Of a DNA stretch of 64,000 bases, positions 9,068 through 20,347 are shown in pieces (the first letter of the stretch is position 1; each line of letters opens with the position of its first letter). The position numbers and the translations under genes are program-made. Under the pieces are notes generated by a model. The model was not told the origin of the DNA. It did not search any database and saw only the letters and a list, made by a program, of their open reading frames with translations. The DNA is from Falsiroseomonas sp051433195 (GTDB lineage: Bacteria > Pseudomonadota > Alphaproteobacteria > Acetobacterales > Acetobacteraceae): positions 22,214 through 86,213 of the forward strand of contig NZ_JBHMFT010000021.1 of assembly GCF_051433195.1 (NCBI RefSeq), given 5' to 3'.

Positions 9068-10561
9068 TCAGCGCACCGCGCCGGCTGTCGACCGCGCGGT
9101 GTCGGCGGCGATGTCTTCCTCGATCCGGGTGAGCAGATACGGGAAGAAGGGATTCGAGGAGAGGCGCAGCAGCGCATCCGATGCGATGGACAGAACGCCA
9201 CGCTCTCCTCGTGGTGCGATGGCACCAAGCTGGACACCGAAATCCTCGGCCGGATCGGGATCGAGGCCGTACAGCCCATCCGTGATCGGGAAAGGCAGCG
9301 CGACATGCGAGAGCGAATACACCTCCCGCGGCCAGGAGAGTCCGGTAGGCCGCAGCTGCACATGCGTCGTGCCGGCTTCGGTCACACGCTCCTCCACCTC
9401 GGCCCGTTCAGGGCCGGCATTGGTGAGGACGGCCGCGCGCCAGGTCCGGGTGGCGGAGGGCAGCAGGCGGTCGAGCGCCGTCTCCGTCGCCGGCGTCAGC
9501 AGCGGCCCGAGCTTGGCGTTGCGGTTGATGTCGAACAGCACCAGCTCGCTGCCCTGTTCCGGCAACTGGTCATAAAGCGCGGTGATGACTGCGCGCGTGC
9601 TGACGGTGAAGTCCACCACCGACTGGAAGCTCAGGATCGGCGGCAGCGCCGCGAGCCGGCCCGCCGCCGCCTGGCGCCGCATCTGGTCCTGCACCGCCAT
9701 GGTCAGCCGGTGCGACTGCCGCGCGCCGTTGACCGGGAAGGAGTTGTACTTGAAGGGAATGAACTCCGGCACGATGCCGAGCCAGGCAGCCTTGGCGAAG
9801 CGCGGCAGCAGGGCCGGCAGCGCCGTGATGCCGGCAAAGCGCGCGAAGGCGGTGATGCCGATCATGGGCGAGATCAGCACGAGCCGGTCGGGCCGGGGCA
9901 GGGCTGTGTCTTCCACCGCATCCAGCGCGTGCTTCAGGGCGAGCGCCGCGCCGGTCGAGAAGCCGACGAGATGCAGCGGCCGATCCGGGCCGACGCGCCG
10001 GCGGGCCTCGCGCAGGGCGAGGCGCGTGGCGGCGAGCCAATCCTCCCACGTCACCCCCGTCAGCGCGGCCGGCACCGTGCCATGCGCGGGCAGCCGGATG
10101 CCGATCGCGACCCAGCCAAGCTGGCGGTAGCGGGCGGCGACGTGGCGCAGGCTGTAGGGGGAATCCGTCAGCCCGTGCAGCAGGACGACGGCGCCGCGCG
10201 CCTCGCCCTCTGGCTCGAGCACGAAGGACCGGTTCCAATCCTGCACCATGCGCGCGGGATGCAGCGGGCTGTCGGCGAAATAGCGGTTGGCGGCAAACCT
10301 GTCTTCCGGCTCCAGTGTCTCCGTCACCTTCGTGCGGACCGTCGCGAAGGCCGCGGCTTCGGCGGCAAGCCACCCGGTCCAGTCGGCGGAGTCGATCTGC
10401 TCGGCGCGCAGCTCCTCCGGCACCACCAGGTGCCAGGGCGCGAGCGGCGGGCCGCGCTCGGTGTCCCACACGCGCAGGATCAGCAGCGCGAGCAGCAGCG
10501 TCGCTGCCAGAACCACGATCCGTCCCGGCAGGCGCCGCAGCCACCGTGGGATGCCCGTCAC
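9068..10561 (-). CDS. membrane-anchored alpha/beta hydrolase
   Basis: A 497-residue protein with one N-terminal membrane helix (about residues 13-32) and a periplasmic alpha/beta hydrolase domain. Visible catalytic features are the oxyanion loop LLHGLTDSPYS (about 127-137), the nucleophile elbow GFSTG with Ser202, and a late LSHVALPF that could supply the catalytic His. The family covers esterases, lipases and thioesterases; the substrate is unknown. It follows the patatin-like lipoprotein gene by 19 bases and so probably shares its transcript, pointing to an envelope lipid or ester degradation pair. Confidence 0.83.
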   Translation of the reverse strand: MTGIPRWLRRLPGRIVVLAATLLLALLILRVWDTERGPPLAPWHLVVPEELRAEQIDSADWTGWLAAEAAAFATVRTKVTETLEPEDRFAANRYFADSPLHPARMVQDWNRSFVLEPEGEARGAVVLLHGLTDSPYSLRHVAARYRQLGWVAIGIRLPAHGTVPAALTGVTWEDWLAATRLALREARRRVGPDRPLHLVGFSTGAALALKHALDAVEDTALPRPDRLVLISPMIGITAFARFAGITALPALLPRFAKAAWLGIVPEFIPFKYNSFPVNGARQSHRLTMAVQDQMRRQAAAGRLAALPPILSFQSVVDFTVSTRAVITALYDQLPEQGSELVLFDINRNAKLGPLLTPATETALDRLLPSATRTWRAAVLTNAGPERAEVEERVTEAGTTHVQLRPTGLSWPREVYSLSHVALPFPITDGLYGLDPDPAEDFGVQLGAIAPRGERGVLSIASDALLRLSSNPFFPYLLTRIEEDIAADTARSTAGAVR

Positions 10562-10580
10562 GGGTTCCTGCCGGACACGG

Positions 10581-11861
10581 TCATCGCCCCGCCGCCAGGC
10601 TTGCCGGATCGGGGGGCAGCGCAGCGGGCGAGGTGGTGACGAACGGCGGCGCGGTCTCCCACGCCGTGCCGTTCCGGCCGGTGACCCGGCCGTATTCGAA
10701 CAGCGCCTTCATGAAATCAGGATCGAAGGCCCCGCTGCGCGGCGCCCTGAAATCGGTGCCGATATAGGCCACGCGGAAGCCGAGCCCGTCGCGCACCGCG
10801 GTCAGGTAGATCCGGTTGATGTCGTTGATGCCGCTGAAATGGAGCAGCGTGGAGGCGGATCGTCCGGTGATGCTCATCACGCCGCGCGCCACCGTCGCGC
10901 CCTCCAGGTCGATGCGCCCGTTGCGCACGACATGGATCACCCGCCGCGGCGATGCCGACCGGGCCCTGTCCAGCTCGCGCAGCTGCATGGAGGGCGGGTA
11001 GAAGAAGACCTGCACCGAGGCGCCGCCATCCACGTGCATCTCCTGGTAGGGGCGGCCCTGGTGCTCGATGTTCACCAGCACCGGCGGGAAGGCGCCGGGG
11101 ATTGAGGCGGAGGCGAGCAGGATGCGACGGAACAGGTCCAGCGCCCCGGGCTGGCCGCTCGCCGCTATGGCGCCGATGTTCCAGACCACCGGGCGCTGCA
11201 GGTCGAGGTTGGTGGTGCCGATCAGCAGCAGCCGCCCGCGTTCGTATTCCCGGGCGATGGATCGCAGCATCGTCTCGTCGGCATAGCGCTCGATCATGCG
11301 ATAGAGCGGCGACGTGTCGGCGACCGCCTCGCCGAAGATCAGGGAGAAGGCGGTGGAGAGCCATCCGCCGAATCGCAGCACGTCGGCCTGGCCGGCGGGG
11401 GTGAAGACCTCGCGCAGCTGGGCGTCATAGGCGGGACCGAGGAAGGCGAAGGGCGCGATCAGCGCGCCGGCGGAGATGCCGGTGACGACGGTGAATTCGG
11501 GCCGGTTGCCGGCCTCCGTCCAGCCGTTCATCAGGCCCGCACCGAAGGCGCCGTTGTCGCCGCCGCCCGACAGCGCCAGGAAATGCGCCTCGGGCGCGAC
11601 GCGCTGCGCCGCGCGGCCACGCTCGACCATCAGCAGCCCCTCCCGGCTGAGGGCGTCGGGCGGGCCATCCGGCCAGAAGCGGGCGTTGGAGAGGCCGAGC
11701 ACCGGCAGGTCCGTCGTCAGGACCGAGGGCGGCGGATCGAGGCGGACGATGCTCGCGCAGCCAGCCAACAGGCTGGCCGTCAGCAGCACCAGGGCAACAT
11801 GTGTCGTGCCGCGAGGGAGCCGCGTGCGGTTCGACCGGCGGGCGAGGGGCGTGCCGGGCAT
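10581..11861 (-). CDS. patatin-like phospholipase lipoprotein
   Basis: A 426-residue lipoprotein with the patatin catalytic dyad. The lipobox LLAGC puts the lipidated cysteine at residue 35. The oxyanion loop GGGDNGAFGAG lies at about 99-109, the nucleophile is Ser130 in GISAG, and Asp278 lies in VDGG. Patatin enzymes hydrolyse phospholipid or other acyl esters; here the enzyme would be anchored at the envelope. The frame is open to 12026, but the ATG at 11861 leads straight into a normal lipoprotein signal, so I chose it. It is first in a probable operon with an alpha/beta hydrolase and, after a 107-base gap, a DcaP-like porin. Confidence 0.87.
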   Translation of the reverse strand: MPGTPLARRSNRTRLPRGTTHVALVLLTASLLAGCASIVRLDPPPSVLTTDLPVLGLSNARFWPDGPPDALSREGLLMVERGRAAQRVAPEAHFLALSGGGDNGAFGAGLMNGWTEAGNRPEFTVVTGISAGALIAPFAFLGPAYDAQLREVFTPAGQADVLRFGGWLSTAFSLIFGEAVADTSPLYRMIERYADETMLRSIAREYERGRLLLIGTTNLDLQRPVVWNIGAIAASGQPGALDLFRRILLASASIPGAFPPVLVNIEHQGRPYQEMHVDGGASVQVFFYPPSMQLRELDRARSASPRRVIHVVRNGRIDLEGATVARGVMSITGRSASTLLHFSGINDINRIYLTAVRDGLGFRVAYIGTDFRAPRSGAFDPDFMKALFEYGRVTGRNGTAWETAPPFVTTSPAALPPDPASLAAGR

Positions 11862-12367
11862 CAGCTCGTCACGAACGCGCCGGTGCCGGCGTGGCTGCCC
11901 TGATGGGTTTGCCCGGGGGCTGCCCGACCTCGAGCATCCAGCCGCGGCAGGACTGCGTTGAAATGGGCCCGTCGGCCCAGGCGCCGGGATCGGCAGCCAT
12001 GCTTCGCGCGGCAATTCGACCTGCAATGCGCATTGGAGTCACCCTTCTCCCTGTCGCTGGTCACGCTCGCAAGGCAGCCTTGGCGGCAGGCCGGCGACGC
12101 TTTCGCTGAAGCCTGGTGCACGCGCATGGTCCACCGGCGTGATGTCCGCCCGACGGATTAACGAGCCCGCCGCCTGGCAGCAATTGACATCATGTTTCGT
12201 TGCTGTGGCCGGCATCCCACGCCGGGCGGCATGGGTGCCGCGTCAAAGGCGCGGTTGGCCGCGATCCAGGTCGAGTGGCGCGAGGTACGCCTCGGGTGTC
12301 TCGTCCTTCGGCCTGCAGGAACGCGGCTCGGCACAGCGGAACCGCGCCGGCAGGAGGCTGAGGCAGG
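11862..12367. other. intergenic region, no gene seen
   Basis: About 500 bases between the start of the patatin gene and the end of the LLM oxidoreductase gene, both on the minus strand. Open frames here lack ribosome binding sites and protein-like composition. The promoter of the patatin operon should lie at its left end. I see no repeat, RNA gene or convincing terminator. Confidence 0.5.
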
Positions 12368-13471
12368 CTATCGCGAGGTGGCCGCGAGGTGCTGGCGGAA
12401 GCGCGGCATCACCTCCTCCGCCAGGCGATGCATCGTCTCCTGCTCCCACGCCCGGTTGGGGCCGCTCCAGTCGAGGCCGGCCATCAGCACGTGGTCGAAC
12501 GGCCCCGCGCGCTCCCGCAGCGCGACCAGCCGGTCCAGCACCGTCTGCGCCGATCCGGCGATGACGCAATCCGCGATGATCGCCTCCAGCGTCACGCCCT
12601 CGTCGGGCGTCCCGGCGCTCGGCTTCAGGGTCGCGAGCATGCCAGCGCGGCGGGCCAGGGTCGAGAGGTAGTGGAAGTAGTAGCGGTTGGCGGAGGCGGC
12701 ATTGAAGATGCGGTCGCGCGCCTCGGCATCGGTGTCGGCGATGCAGAAGTTGCGGGCGATCCGCCAGTCGGCGCCCGCCACCTCGCGGCCCTTGGCAGCC
12801 AGCGCCGTGCGCAGCGTATGCCCATGCCCCTCCAGGATGCGTTCCGCGACGAAATTCGCCGAGACCACGCCCCAGCCGCGCTCGGCTGCCATGCGGACGC
12901 CGAAGCTGTCGGCGCTGCGCGCGGTGATCGCGATCGGGGGGTGGGGGCGGCTGAAGGGCTTCGGCATGGTGCCGATGCCGAATTCCGGGATCACCGCCTG
13001 GCTGATGCGGGCGGACCAGGTCGGACCCTCGATGGCGTAGGGCGGATCCTGGCGCCAGATCTCCAGGATGATGTCGATCGCCTCCAGCATGCGCTTGCCG
13101 CGCTGCATGGCGTCGGTGTTGCCGAACAGCTCCCAGTCGGACGGCAGGCCACCCGGGCCGATCCCCAGGATCAGGCGGCCTTCCGTCATGTGGTCGAACT
13201 GCGCCACCTCGGCGGCGACCATGGCGGGGTGGTGGTTCGGCAGGTTGATCACGCCAGTGGCGAAGGTCAGCCGCGTCCGCGGCGCCAGCGCGGCCATGAA
13301 CATCAGGGGCGAGGCGATCGGCTCCGAGGTGGCGGAGAAATGCTCGCCGACCCAGAGCTCGTCGAAGCCGAGCCGGTCGGCGAGCAGGGATTTCTCCGTG
13401 TCCTCGGCCAGCGTCTCGTGCATCGGCCGCTCGGGTGGATGCAGCGGCATCATGAACAGGCCGAGGCGCAT
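12368..13471 (-). CDS. LLM class flavin-dependent oxidoreductase
   Basis: A 367-residue luciferase-like monooxygenase of the F420/FMN-binding TIM-barrel family. Recognisable parts are the N-terminal MRLGLFMMPLHPP, ELWVGEHF at about residues 38-45, RLTFATGVINLPNHHP and GRLILGIGPGGLPSDW near 100-113. The C-terminal third carries the usual HVLMAGLDW-type strand. Such enzymes oxidise small organic substrates with FMNH2 and oxygen; the substrate is not predictable. An AAGGA motif precedes the ATG. It lies 186 bases downstream of hutC on the same strand, but nothing in it is specific to histidine metabolism. Confidence 0.86.
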   Translation of the reverse strand: MRLGLFMMPLHPPERPMHETLAEDTEKSLLADRLGFDELWVGEHFSATSEPIASPLMFMAALAPRTRLTFATGVINLPNHHPAMVAAEVAQFDHMTEGRLILGIGPGGLPSDWELFGNTDAMQRGKRMLEAIDIILEIWRQDPPYAIEGPTWSARISQAVIPEFGIGTMPKPFSRPHPPIAITARSADSFGVRMAAERGWGVVSANFVAERILEGHGHTLRTALAAKGREVAGADWRIARNFCIADTDAEARDRIFNAASANRYYFHYLSTLARRAGMLATLKPSAGTPDEGVTLEAIIADCVIAGSAQTVLDRLVALRERAGPFDHVLMAGLDWSGPNRAWEQETMHRLAEEVMPRFRQHLAATSR

Positions 13472-13657
13472 CGTGTGTTCCTTCTGCTGTCTGCGGCGTC
13501 GCTACAGTCTCAGCCCGCTGATCGCGCCACGCCCATCGCCGACCATCCAGACCGACAGGTCCGTTCGCCGCAGACGCCGCTGCTGCATGCGGCGTTGCCG
13601 TGTCCTGCCATGATGATGCTGGGCCATGCCCCGTGGGGGGGCAAGCGGGCGCAGGCG

Positions 13658-14428
13658 TCACCCCCGCTGCTGCGCCCGTGCCCTTGGGCCAGGCAGGCCA
13701 CCCTGGTCCGCGGTGAAACGGCCGATGAGGCGATGGCGGCCGCCCGGATGCCAGAGGCGCGCGAAGGTGACGGGTACCTCCCCGTTCCAGGTCCGGCGCT
13801 CCACCACCAGCGCCGGCTCGCCCGCCTCCATGCCCAGCCAGCGAGCGATGCGGGGCGGGGTGCGCGTGGCGAGGATGGCGTGCTCGGCCTCGGTCCAGGC
13901 GATGTGGTCCAGCAGCCAGCGGCCGGGCGGGGTGGCGGCGAAGCGCTCGGCGGCGGCGGCGGGCGCGGCGGCCAGGTGGATGCGCCGTTCCTCCAGCTGC
14001 ACGGGTGCGCCATCGGCCAAATGCCGCGTGGTCAGTGCCAGCAGCGGCGCACCTTCCTCGACGGTCAGGGCGGCGGCGTCGGCCGCGGTGGCGGGGCGGG
14101 TCGCGCGGTAGAGGATGTCATGCGCATGGGTGCCGCCGGCGGCCGCGATCTCGGCGCCGATGTCCCAGATCTCGAACACCGCCCGGCCACGCGCCTCGGG
14201 GCTGGCGATGGTGCCGGCGCGCCGGTTGCGGCGCACCAGCCCTTCCGAGGCAAGCTGCGCGATGGCGCGATGCACCGTCATGCGCGAGGCGCCGAACAGC
14301 GCCATCAGCTCGGCCTCCGGCGGGATGCGCCCGCCAGGCGGGATGCGGCCGGAGAGGATGGCCTGGGCCACGGCGCGGCGGATCTGCCCGTGCACCGGCC
14401 CCTGGCCGTCCAGGGTGAAGTCGCTCAT
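13658..14428 (-). CDS. hutC: HutC, GntR-family repressor of histidine utilisation
   Basis: A 256-residue GntR/HutC regulator. The N-terminal winged helix-turn-helix (about residues 8-75) has GRIPPEAELMALFGASRMTVHRAIAQL-type spacing. The rest is a UTRA ligand-binding domain. HutC proteins repress hut genes and release DNA on binding urocanate. Its ATG overlaps the hutF stop as ATGA, so the two are translationally coupled. The palindrome at 15820-15831, between hutF and hutI, is its probable binding site. The identification rests on both domain type and context. Confidence 0.9.
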   Translation of the reverse strand: MSDFTLDGQGPVHGQIRRAVAQAILSGRIPPGGRIPPEAELMALFGASRMTVHRAIAQLASEGLVRRNRRAGTIASPEARGRAVFEIWDIGAEIAAAGGTHAHDILYRATRPATAADAAALTVEEGAPLLALTTRHLADGAPVQLEERRIHLAAAPAAAAERFAATPPGRWLLDHIAWTEAEHAILATRTPPRIARWLGMEAGEPALVVERRTWNGEVPVTFARLWHPGGRHRLIGRFTADQGGLPGPRARAQQRG

Positions 14429-15798
14429 GCCGCCAGGATGCGGGCGAGGACGGCGGCCACCCGCGCCTCGGCGGCGGCACGAAGCGGGTGGCGTCCCGCC
14501 TCCACCACGCGCCGGCCGCGCACCAGCACGTCGCGGATCGGCGAGGTCCGGCTGGCGAAGACCAGCGCGTCCAGCCACCGGTCGCCATCCCGCGCCGCGA
14601 GCGCCGGGTGCGCGGGGTCCAGCAGCAGCAGGTCGGCCCAGGCGCCCGGGGTGATCCCGGCCGGGCCGGCGGCCAGGGCCTGCGTGCCGCCCGCCAGCGC
14701 GCCCTCCCACAGCGTGCGGGCCGTGGAGGCGCCGCGCGGGGCCAGGGCGTTGCGGGTGCGGTGCGCCAGGCGCTGCGCGTATTCCATGGTGCGGAGTTCG
14801 TCGGCCGCGCCGATCAGGATGTTGCTGTCGGTGCCGACGCCGAAGCGGCCGATGCTGGAATCGTCGGCGGCGTCGCGGTAGGGCAGGGCGGCGAAGATGC
14901 CGTCGCCGAGATTGCTCTCCGTCACCGGGCACAGGCCCACCACCGCGCCGGCCCGCGCCAGGTCGGCCAGTTCCCGCGGCGTGCCGTGGGTGGAATGGAT
15001 CAGGCACCAGCGCGCATCGAGGCCCACGGAATCGAGCAGCGCCGCGATGGGCGGCTGGCCCAGGATGGCGCGGCAGGCCTCCACCTCCTTCACCTGTTCC
15101 GCCGCGTGGATGTGCAGCGGCTCCCCGGCGCGGAGCATGGCGGTGATGTCGTGGATCTCCTCGAAGGTGGCGGCGCGCAGGGAATGGGGCGCGGCGCCGA
15201 ATGTCGCGCCCTCCAGCCCCGCGATCGCGCGGCGGCTGCCCTCCAGCAGGCGGGCGAAGCCGTCGCGCTCGTTCAGGAAGCGGCGCTGGCCGGGCAGGGG
15301 CGGCGCGCCGCCGGCCTCGCCATGGGCGTAGAAGCAGGGCAGCAGGGTGAGCTGGATGCCCGTGGCGCGCGCCGCGGCCGCGATCCGCTCCGCCATCTCG
15401 GCCGGGTTGGCGTAGGGGCGTCCCTCCGGGTCGTGATGCAGGTAGTGGAATTCGCCGACGCGGGTGAAGCCGCCCTCCAGCATCTCGGCATAGGCGAGGG
15501 TGGCGATGGCCTCCACGTCGTCAGGCGTGAGGTGGGCGAGGAAGCGGTACATCACCTCGCGCCAGGTCCAGAAGCTGTCCTCGGCGGGGCCGGCCTGTTC
15601 CGCCAGGCCCGCCATGCCGCGCTGGAAGGCGTGGGAATGCAGGTTGGGCAGGCCGGGGATGGCGATCGCGTCGTGGCGCTCGCCGCCGTCGCTGTCCGGC
15701 GCGACGCCGGCGATGCGGCCCGTGCCGTCAAGCGTGACCAGCACATCCCGCCGCCAGCCTTCGGGCAGCAGGGCATGGGCGAAAAGCAGCTTGCGCAT
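14425..15798 (-). CDS. hutF: formimidoylglutamate deiminase
   Basis: HutF hydrolyses N-formimidoyl-L-glutamate to N-formyl-L-glutamate and ammonia, the deiminase branch of histidine breakdown. The 457-residue protein is an amidohydrolase with metal-binding NLHSHAFQRG (about residues 56-65), HIHAAEQ, a CLIHSTH strand and the late GTDSNI aspartate. The ATG at 15798 has GGAG seven bases ahead; the longer open frame would cross the operator. The next enzyme, an N-formylglutamate deformylase (HutG), is not in this window. Confidence 0.93.
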   Translation of the reverse strand: MRKLLFAHALLPEGWRRDVLVTLDGTGRIAGVAPDSDGGERHDAIAIPGLPNLHSHAFQRGMAGLAEQAGPAEDSFWTWREVMYRFLAHLTPDDVEAIATLAYAEMLEGGFTRVGEFHYLHHDPEGRPYANPAEMAERIAAAARATGIQLTLLPCFYAHGEAGGAPPLPGQRRFLNERDGFARLLEGSRRAIAGLEGATFGAAPHSLRAATFEEIHDITAMLRAGEPLHIHAAEQVKEVEACRAILGQPPIAALLDSVGLDARWCLIHSTHGTPRELADLARAGAVVGLCPVTESNLGDGIFAALPYRDAADDSSIGRFGVGTDSNILIGAADELRTMEYAQRLAHRTRNALAPRGASTARTLWEGALAGGTQALAAGPAGITPGAWADLLLLDPAHPALAARDGDRWLDALVFASRTSPIRDVLVRGRRVVEAGRHPLRAAAEARVAAVLARILAA

Positions 15799-15819
15799 CG
15801 GTCCGCTCCGAAGCAGATT

Positions 15820-15831
15820 ATGTATATACAT
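15820..15831. promoter_or_regulatory. probable HutC operator
   Basis: The 12-base perfect palindrome ATGTATATACAT lies in the short gap between hutF (22 bases to its left) and hutI. It matches the TGTA-N-TACA type of site bound by HutC/GntR repressors. One dimer here could control both divergent units. The surrounding stretch is locally AT-rich in an otherwise GC-rich region, as expected for a promoter. Confidence 0.75.
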
Positions 15832-15884
15832 TAATGCCGAGGCCAGAGCATAAACGCTGGCACGATCACCGCAAGGACGAGCGC

Positions 15885-17093
15885 ATGGCGGGCCTCCCGG
15901 CCGATCTGCTGTTCGAGGGCGCAAGGCTGGCCACCATGGCCGGGCCAGGGCTCGGCGTGGTCGAGGACGGGGTGCTGGCGGTGCGCGACGGGCGCATCGT
16001 CTATGCCGGGACACGGGACGGCGCGCCCGCCTTCGCGGCGGCGCAGCGCGTGCCCTGCGAGGGTCGCTGGATCACGCCCGGCCTGGTGGATTGCCACACG
16101 CACCTGGTCTTCGCGGGCGACCGGTCCGAGGAATTCGCGCGGCGCCTGGCCGGCGAGAGCTACGCGGACATCGCCCGCGGCGGCGGCGGCATCGCCGCCA
16201 CCGTGCGCGCGACCCGCGCGGCGGATGAAGCGACGCTGCTGGCGCTGGGCCTGGCGCGGCTGGATGCGCTGCTGGCCGAGGGTGTCACCACCGTCGAGGT
16301 CAAGTCGGGCTACGGGCTGGACGAGGCGACGGAGCGTCGGCAGTTGCGCGTGGCGCGCGCCCTGGGCGCACATCGCGCCGTGACGGTGCGCACCACCTAT
16401 CTCGGCGCGCATGCCGTACCGCCGGGCGGCGACCGCGTGGCGTATCTCGACCTGGTCTGCGACCGCATGGTCCCGGCGCTGGCCGCGGAGGGCCTGGCGG
16501 ATGCGGTGGATGTGTTCCAGGAGGGCATCGCGTTCTCCGCCGGGGAATGCGCGCGCGTCTTCGCCGCCGCCGGCGCCGCCGGCCTGCCAGTGAAATCCCA
16601 TGCCGAGCAGCTCAGCGACAGCGGCGGCGCCGAGCTGGCCGCGCGCTTCGGCGCGCTCTCGGCGGATCACCTCGAATACTGCTCGGCCGAAGGGGCTTCG
16701 GCGATGGCGCAGGCGGGCACCGTCGCGGTGCTGCTGCCCGGCGCCTTCCTGATGCTGAACGAGACGCGGAAGCCGCCCATCGCCAGCTTCCGTGCGGCGG
16801 GCGTGAGGCTGGCGGTGGCGACGGATCTCAACCCCGGCTCCTCGCCCATCGCCTCGCTGCGCGTCTCGGCCACGCTGGCCTGCGTGCTGTTCGGCATGAC
16901 GGTGGAGGAGGCCTGGCGCGGCATGACCATCAACGCCGCCCATGCGCTGGGCCTGCAGGATGCGGTCGGCAGCCTGGAGGCGGGCAAGCGCGCGGACCTC
17001 GCCATCTGGTCGGTGGATCACCTGGCGCAGGTGGTGGCGCAGATCGGGCCTTCGCCGCTGCAGGCGCGCTATCATGGGGGGGTGCGGGCATGA
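15885..17093 (+). CDS. hutI: imidazolonepropionase
   Basis: HutI opens the imidazolone ring of 4-imidazolone-5-propanoate to give N-formimidoyl-L-glutamate. The 402-residue protein has the amidohydrolase motifs of the family: VDCHTHLVF, KSHAEQ, SADHLEY and ATDLNPGS. The frame also has an ATG at 15834, three bases from the operator. The ATG at 15885 with AAGGACGAG ahead of it gives the usual family length and is preferred. Its stop overlaps the hutH start (ATGA). Confidence 0.94.
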   Translation: MAGLPADLLFEGARLATMAGPGLGVVEDGVLAVRDGRIVYAGTRDGAPAFAAAQRVPCEGRWITPGLVDCHTHLVFAGDRSEEFARRLAGESYADIARGGGGIAATVRATRAADEATLLALGLARLDALLAEGVTTVEVKSGYGLDEATERRQLRVARALGAHRAVTVRTTYLGAHAVPPGGDRVAYLDLVCDRMVPALAAEGLADAVDVFQEGIAFSAGECARVFAAAGAAGLPVKSHAEQLSDSGGAELAARFGALSADHLEYCSAEGASAMAQAGTVAVLLPGAFLMLNETRKPPIASFRAAGVRLAVATDLNPGSSPIASLRVSATLACVLFGMTVEEAWRGMTINAAHALGLQDAVGSLEAGKRADLAIWSVDHLAQVVAQIGPSPLQARYHGGVRA

Positions 17094-18603
17094 CGCTGGT
17101 TGCGGGCGCGGTGACGCTGGCCCAGTGGCGGGCGGTGCTGGAGGGGGCGACGACGCCGCTGGATGCGGGCGCGCGGCCCGCGGTGGACCGCGCCGCCGCC
17201 GCCGTGGCGCGCGTGATCACGGCGGGCGAGACCGCCTATGGCGTGAATACGGGCTTCGGCAAGCTGGCCTCCGTGCGGATCGGCGATGCGGATCTCGCGG
17301 CGTTGCAGCGCAACCTGATCCTGTCGCATGCCTGCGGCGTCGGCGCGCCGCTGCCGGCGCCGGTGGTCCGGCTGATCCTGGCGATGAAGGCGGCATCGCT
17401 CGCCCGCGGCGCGTCCGGCGTGCGGTGGGAGGTGGTGCAACTCATCGAGGCGATGCGGGCGCGCGACGTGCTGCCGCTGATCCCGGCCAAGGGGTCGGTC
17501 GGCGCCTCGGGTGATCTCGCGCCGCTCGCGCACATGACGGCGGCGATGCTGGGGGAGGGGGCGGTGCTGCCGAATGTCCCGGCCGCGCGTGCCCTGGCGC
17601 GGGCCGGGCTGGAGCCCATCGCGCTCGGCCCGAAGGAAGGGCTGGCGCTGATCAACGGCACGCAGGTCTCGACCGCACTCGCCTTGGCCGGGCTGTTCGC
17701 GGCGCATCGCGTGTTCCAGGCGGCGCTGGTGTCGGGCGCGCTGACGGTGGATGCGCTGCGCGGCTCCGATACACCTTTCGATGCGCGCATCCATGCGCTG
17801 CGCGGCCATGCGGGGCAGCGCGACGTGGCGGCGGCGCTGCGTGGCCTGCTGGCGGGCAGCGCGATCCGCGAAAGCCACCGCCAGGGCGATGACCGCGTGC
17901 AGGATCCCTATTCGCTGCGCTGCCAGCCGCAGGTGATGGGCGCGGGGCTGGAGGTGCTGCGCTTCGCCGCGCGCATACTGGCGACGGAAGCCAATGCCGT
18001 CACCGACAATCCGCTGGTGATGGAGGATGGCTCCATCCTGTCCGGCGGCAATTTCCATGCGGAGCCGGTGGCCTTCGCCGCCGACCAGATTGCGCTGGTC
18101 ATGGCCGAGATCGGCAATCTGGCGGAACGCCGCGTGGCCCTGCTGGTGGATCCGGTGATGTCCGGGCTGCCGGCCTTCCTGGCGCGCGACGCGGGGCTGA
18201 ATTCCGGGCTGATGATCGCGCAGGTGACGGCCGCCGCGTTGGCATCCGAGAACAAGCAGCGCGCGGCGCCGGCCTCCGTGGACAGCATCCCGACCTCGGC
18301 GAACCAGGAGGATCATGTCTCGATGGCGACGCATGCCGCGTATCGCCTGCTGGAGATGGCGGAGAATGCCGCCGCCATCATCGGCATCGAGGCGATGGCG
18401 GCGGCGGAGGCGCTGGAGCATCGACGTCCGCTGACCTCCTCCGCGCCGCTGGAGGCCGCGCACGCCGGCATCCGCCGGTGCATCCCGCCGCTGCTGGCCG
18501 ACCGCTTCCTGGCGCCGGACATCGCCGCCGCCACCGTGCTGGTGCGCGAGGGCACGCTGGCCGCCGCCGCCGCCCACCCCCTGCCCGAGCTGGACACCGA
18601 CGC

Positions 18604-18607
<4 letters not shown>
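17090..18607 (+). CDS. hutH: histidine ammonia-lyase
   Basis: HutH converts L-histidine to trans-urocanate and ammonia using the MIO cofactor formed from an internal Ala-Ser-Gly. That triad is visible at residues 139-141 (KGSVGASGDLAPLAH), with the catalytic Tyr50 in TAYGVNTGFG. The C-terminal SANQEDHVSMA segment is also conserved. At 505 residues it is full length. It overlaps hutI by four bases at its start and hutU by four bases at its end, so all three are coupled. Confidence 0.95.
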
Positions 18608-20277
<1,670 letters not shown>

Positions 20278-20347
20278 GGCGCGAAGGCCGCTTTACAGCG
20301 CGCGGGCGCAACCGCAGCATGAATTGGCAGGGATGGGATCGACCCGC

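Noticed and set aside
12184..12189. A perfect TTGACA hexamer in the gap before the LLM gene.
   Set aside because: No TATAAT-like box follows at the right distance and it would read toward no gene.
12243..13661. A 472-codon minus-strand frame overlapping the LLM oxidoreductase.
   Set aside because: It is an out-of-frame shadow on the same strand; the LLM protein in the other frame has all family motifs.
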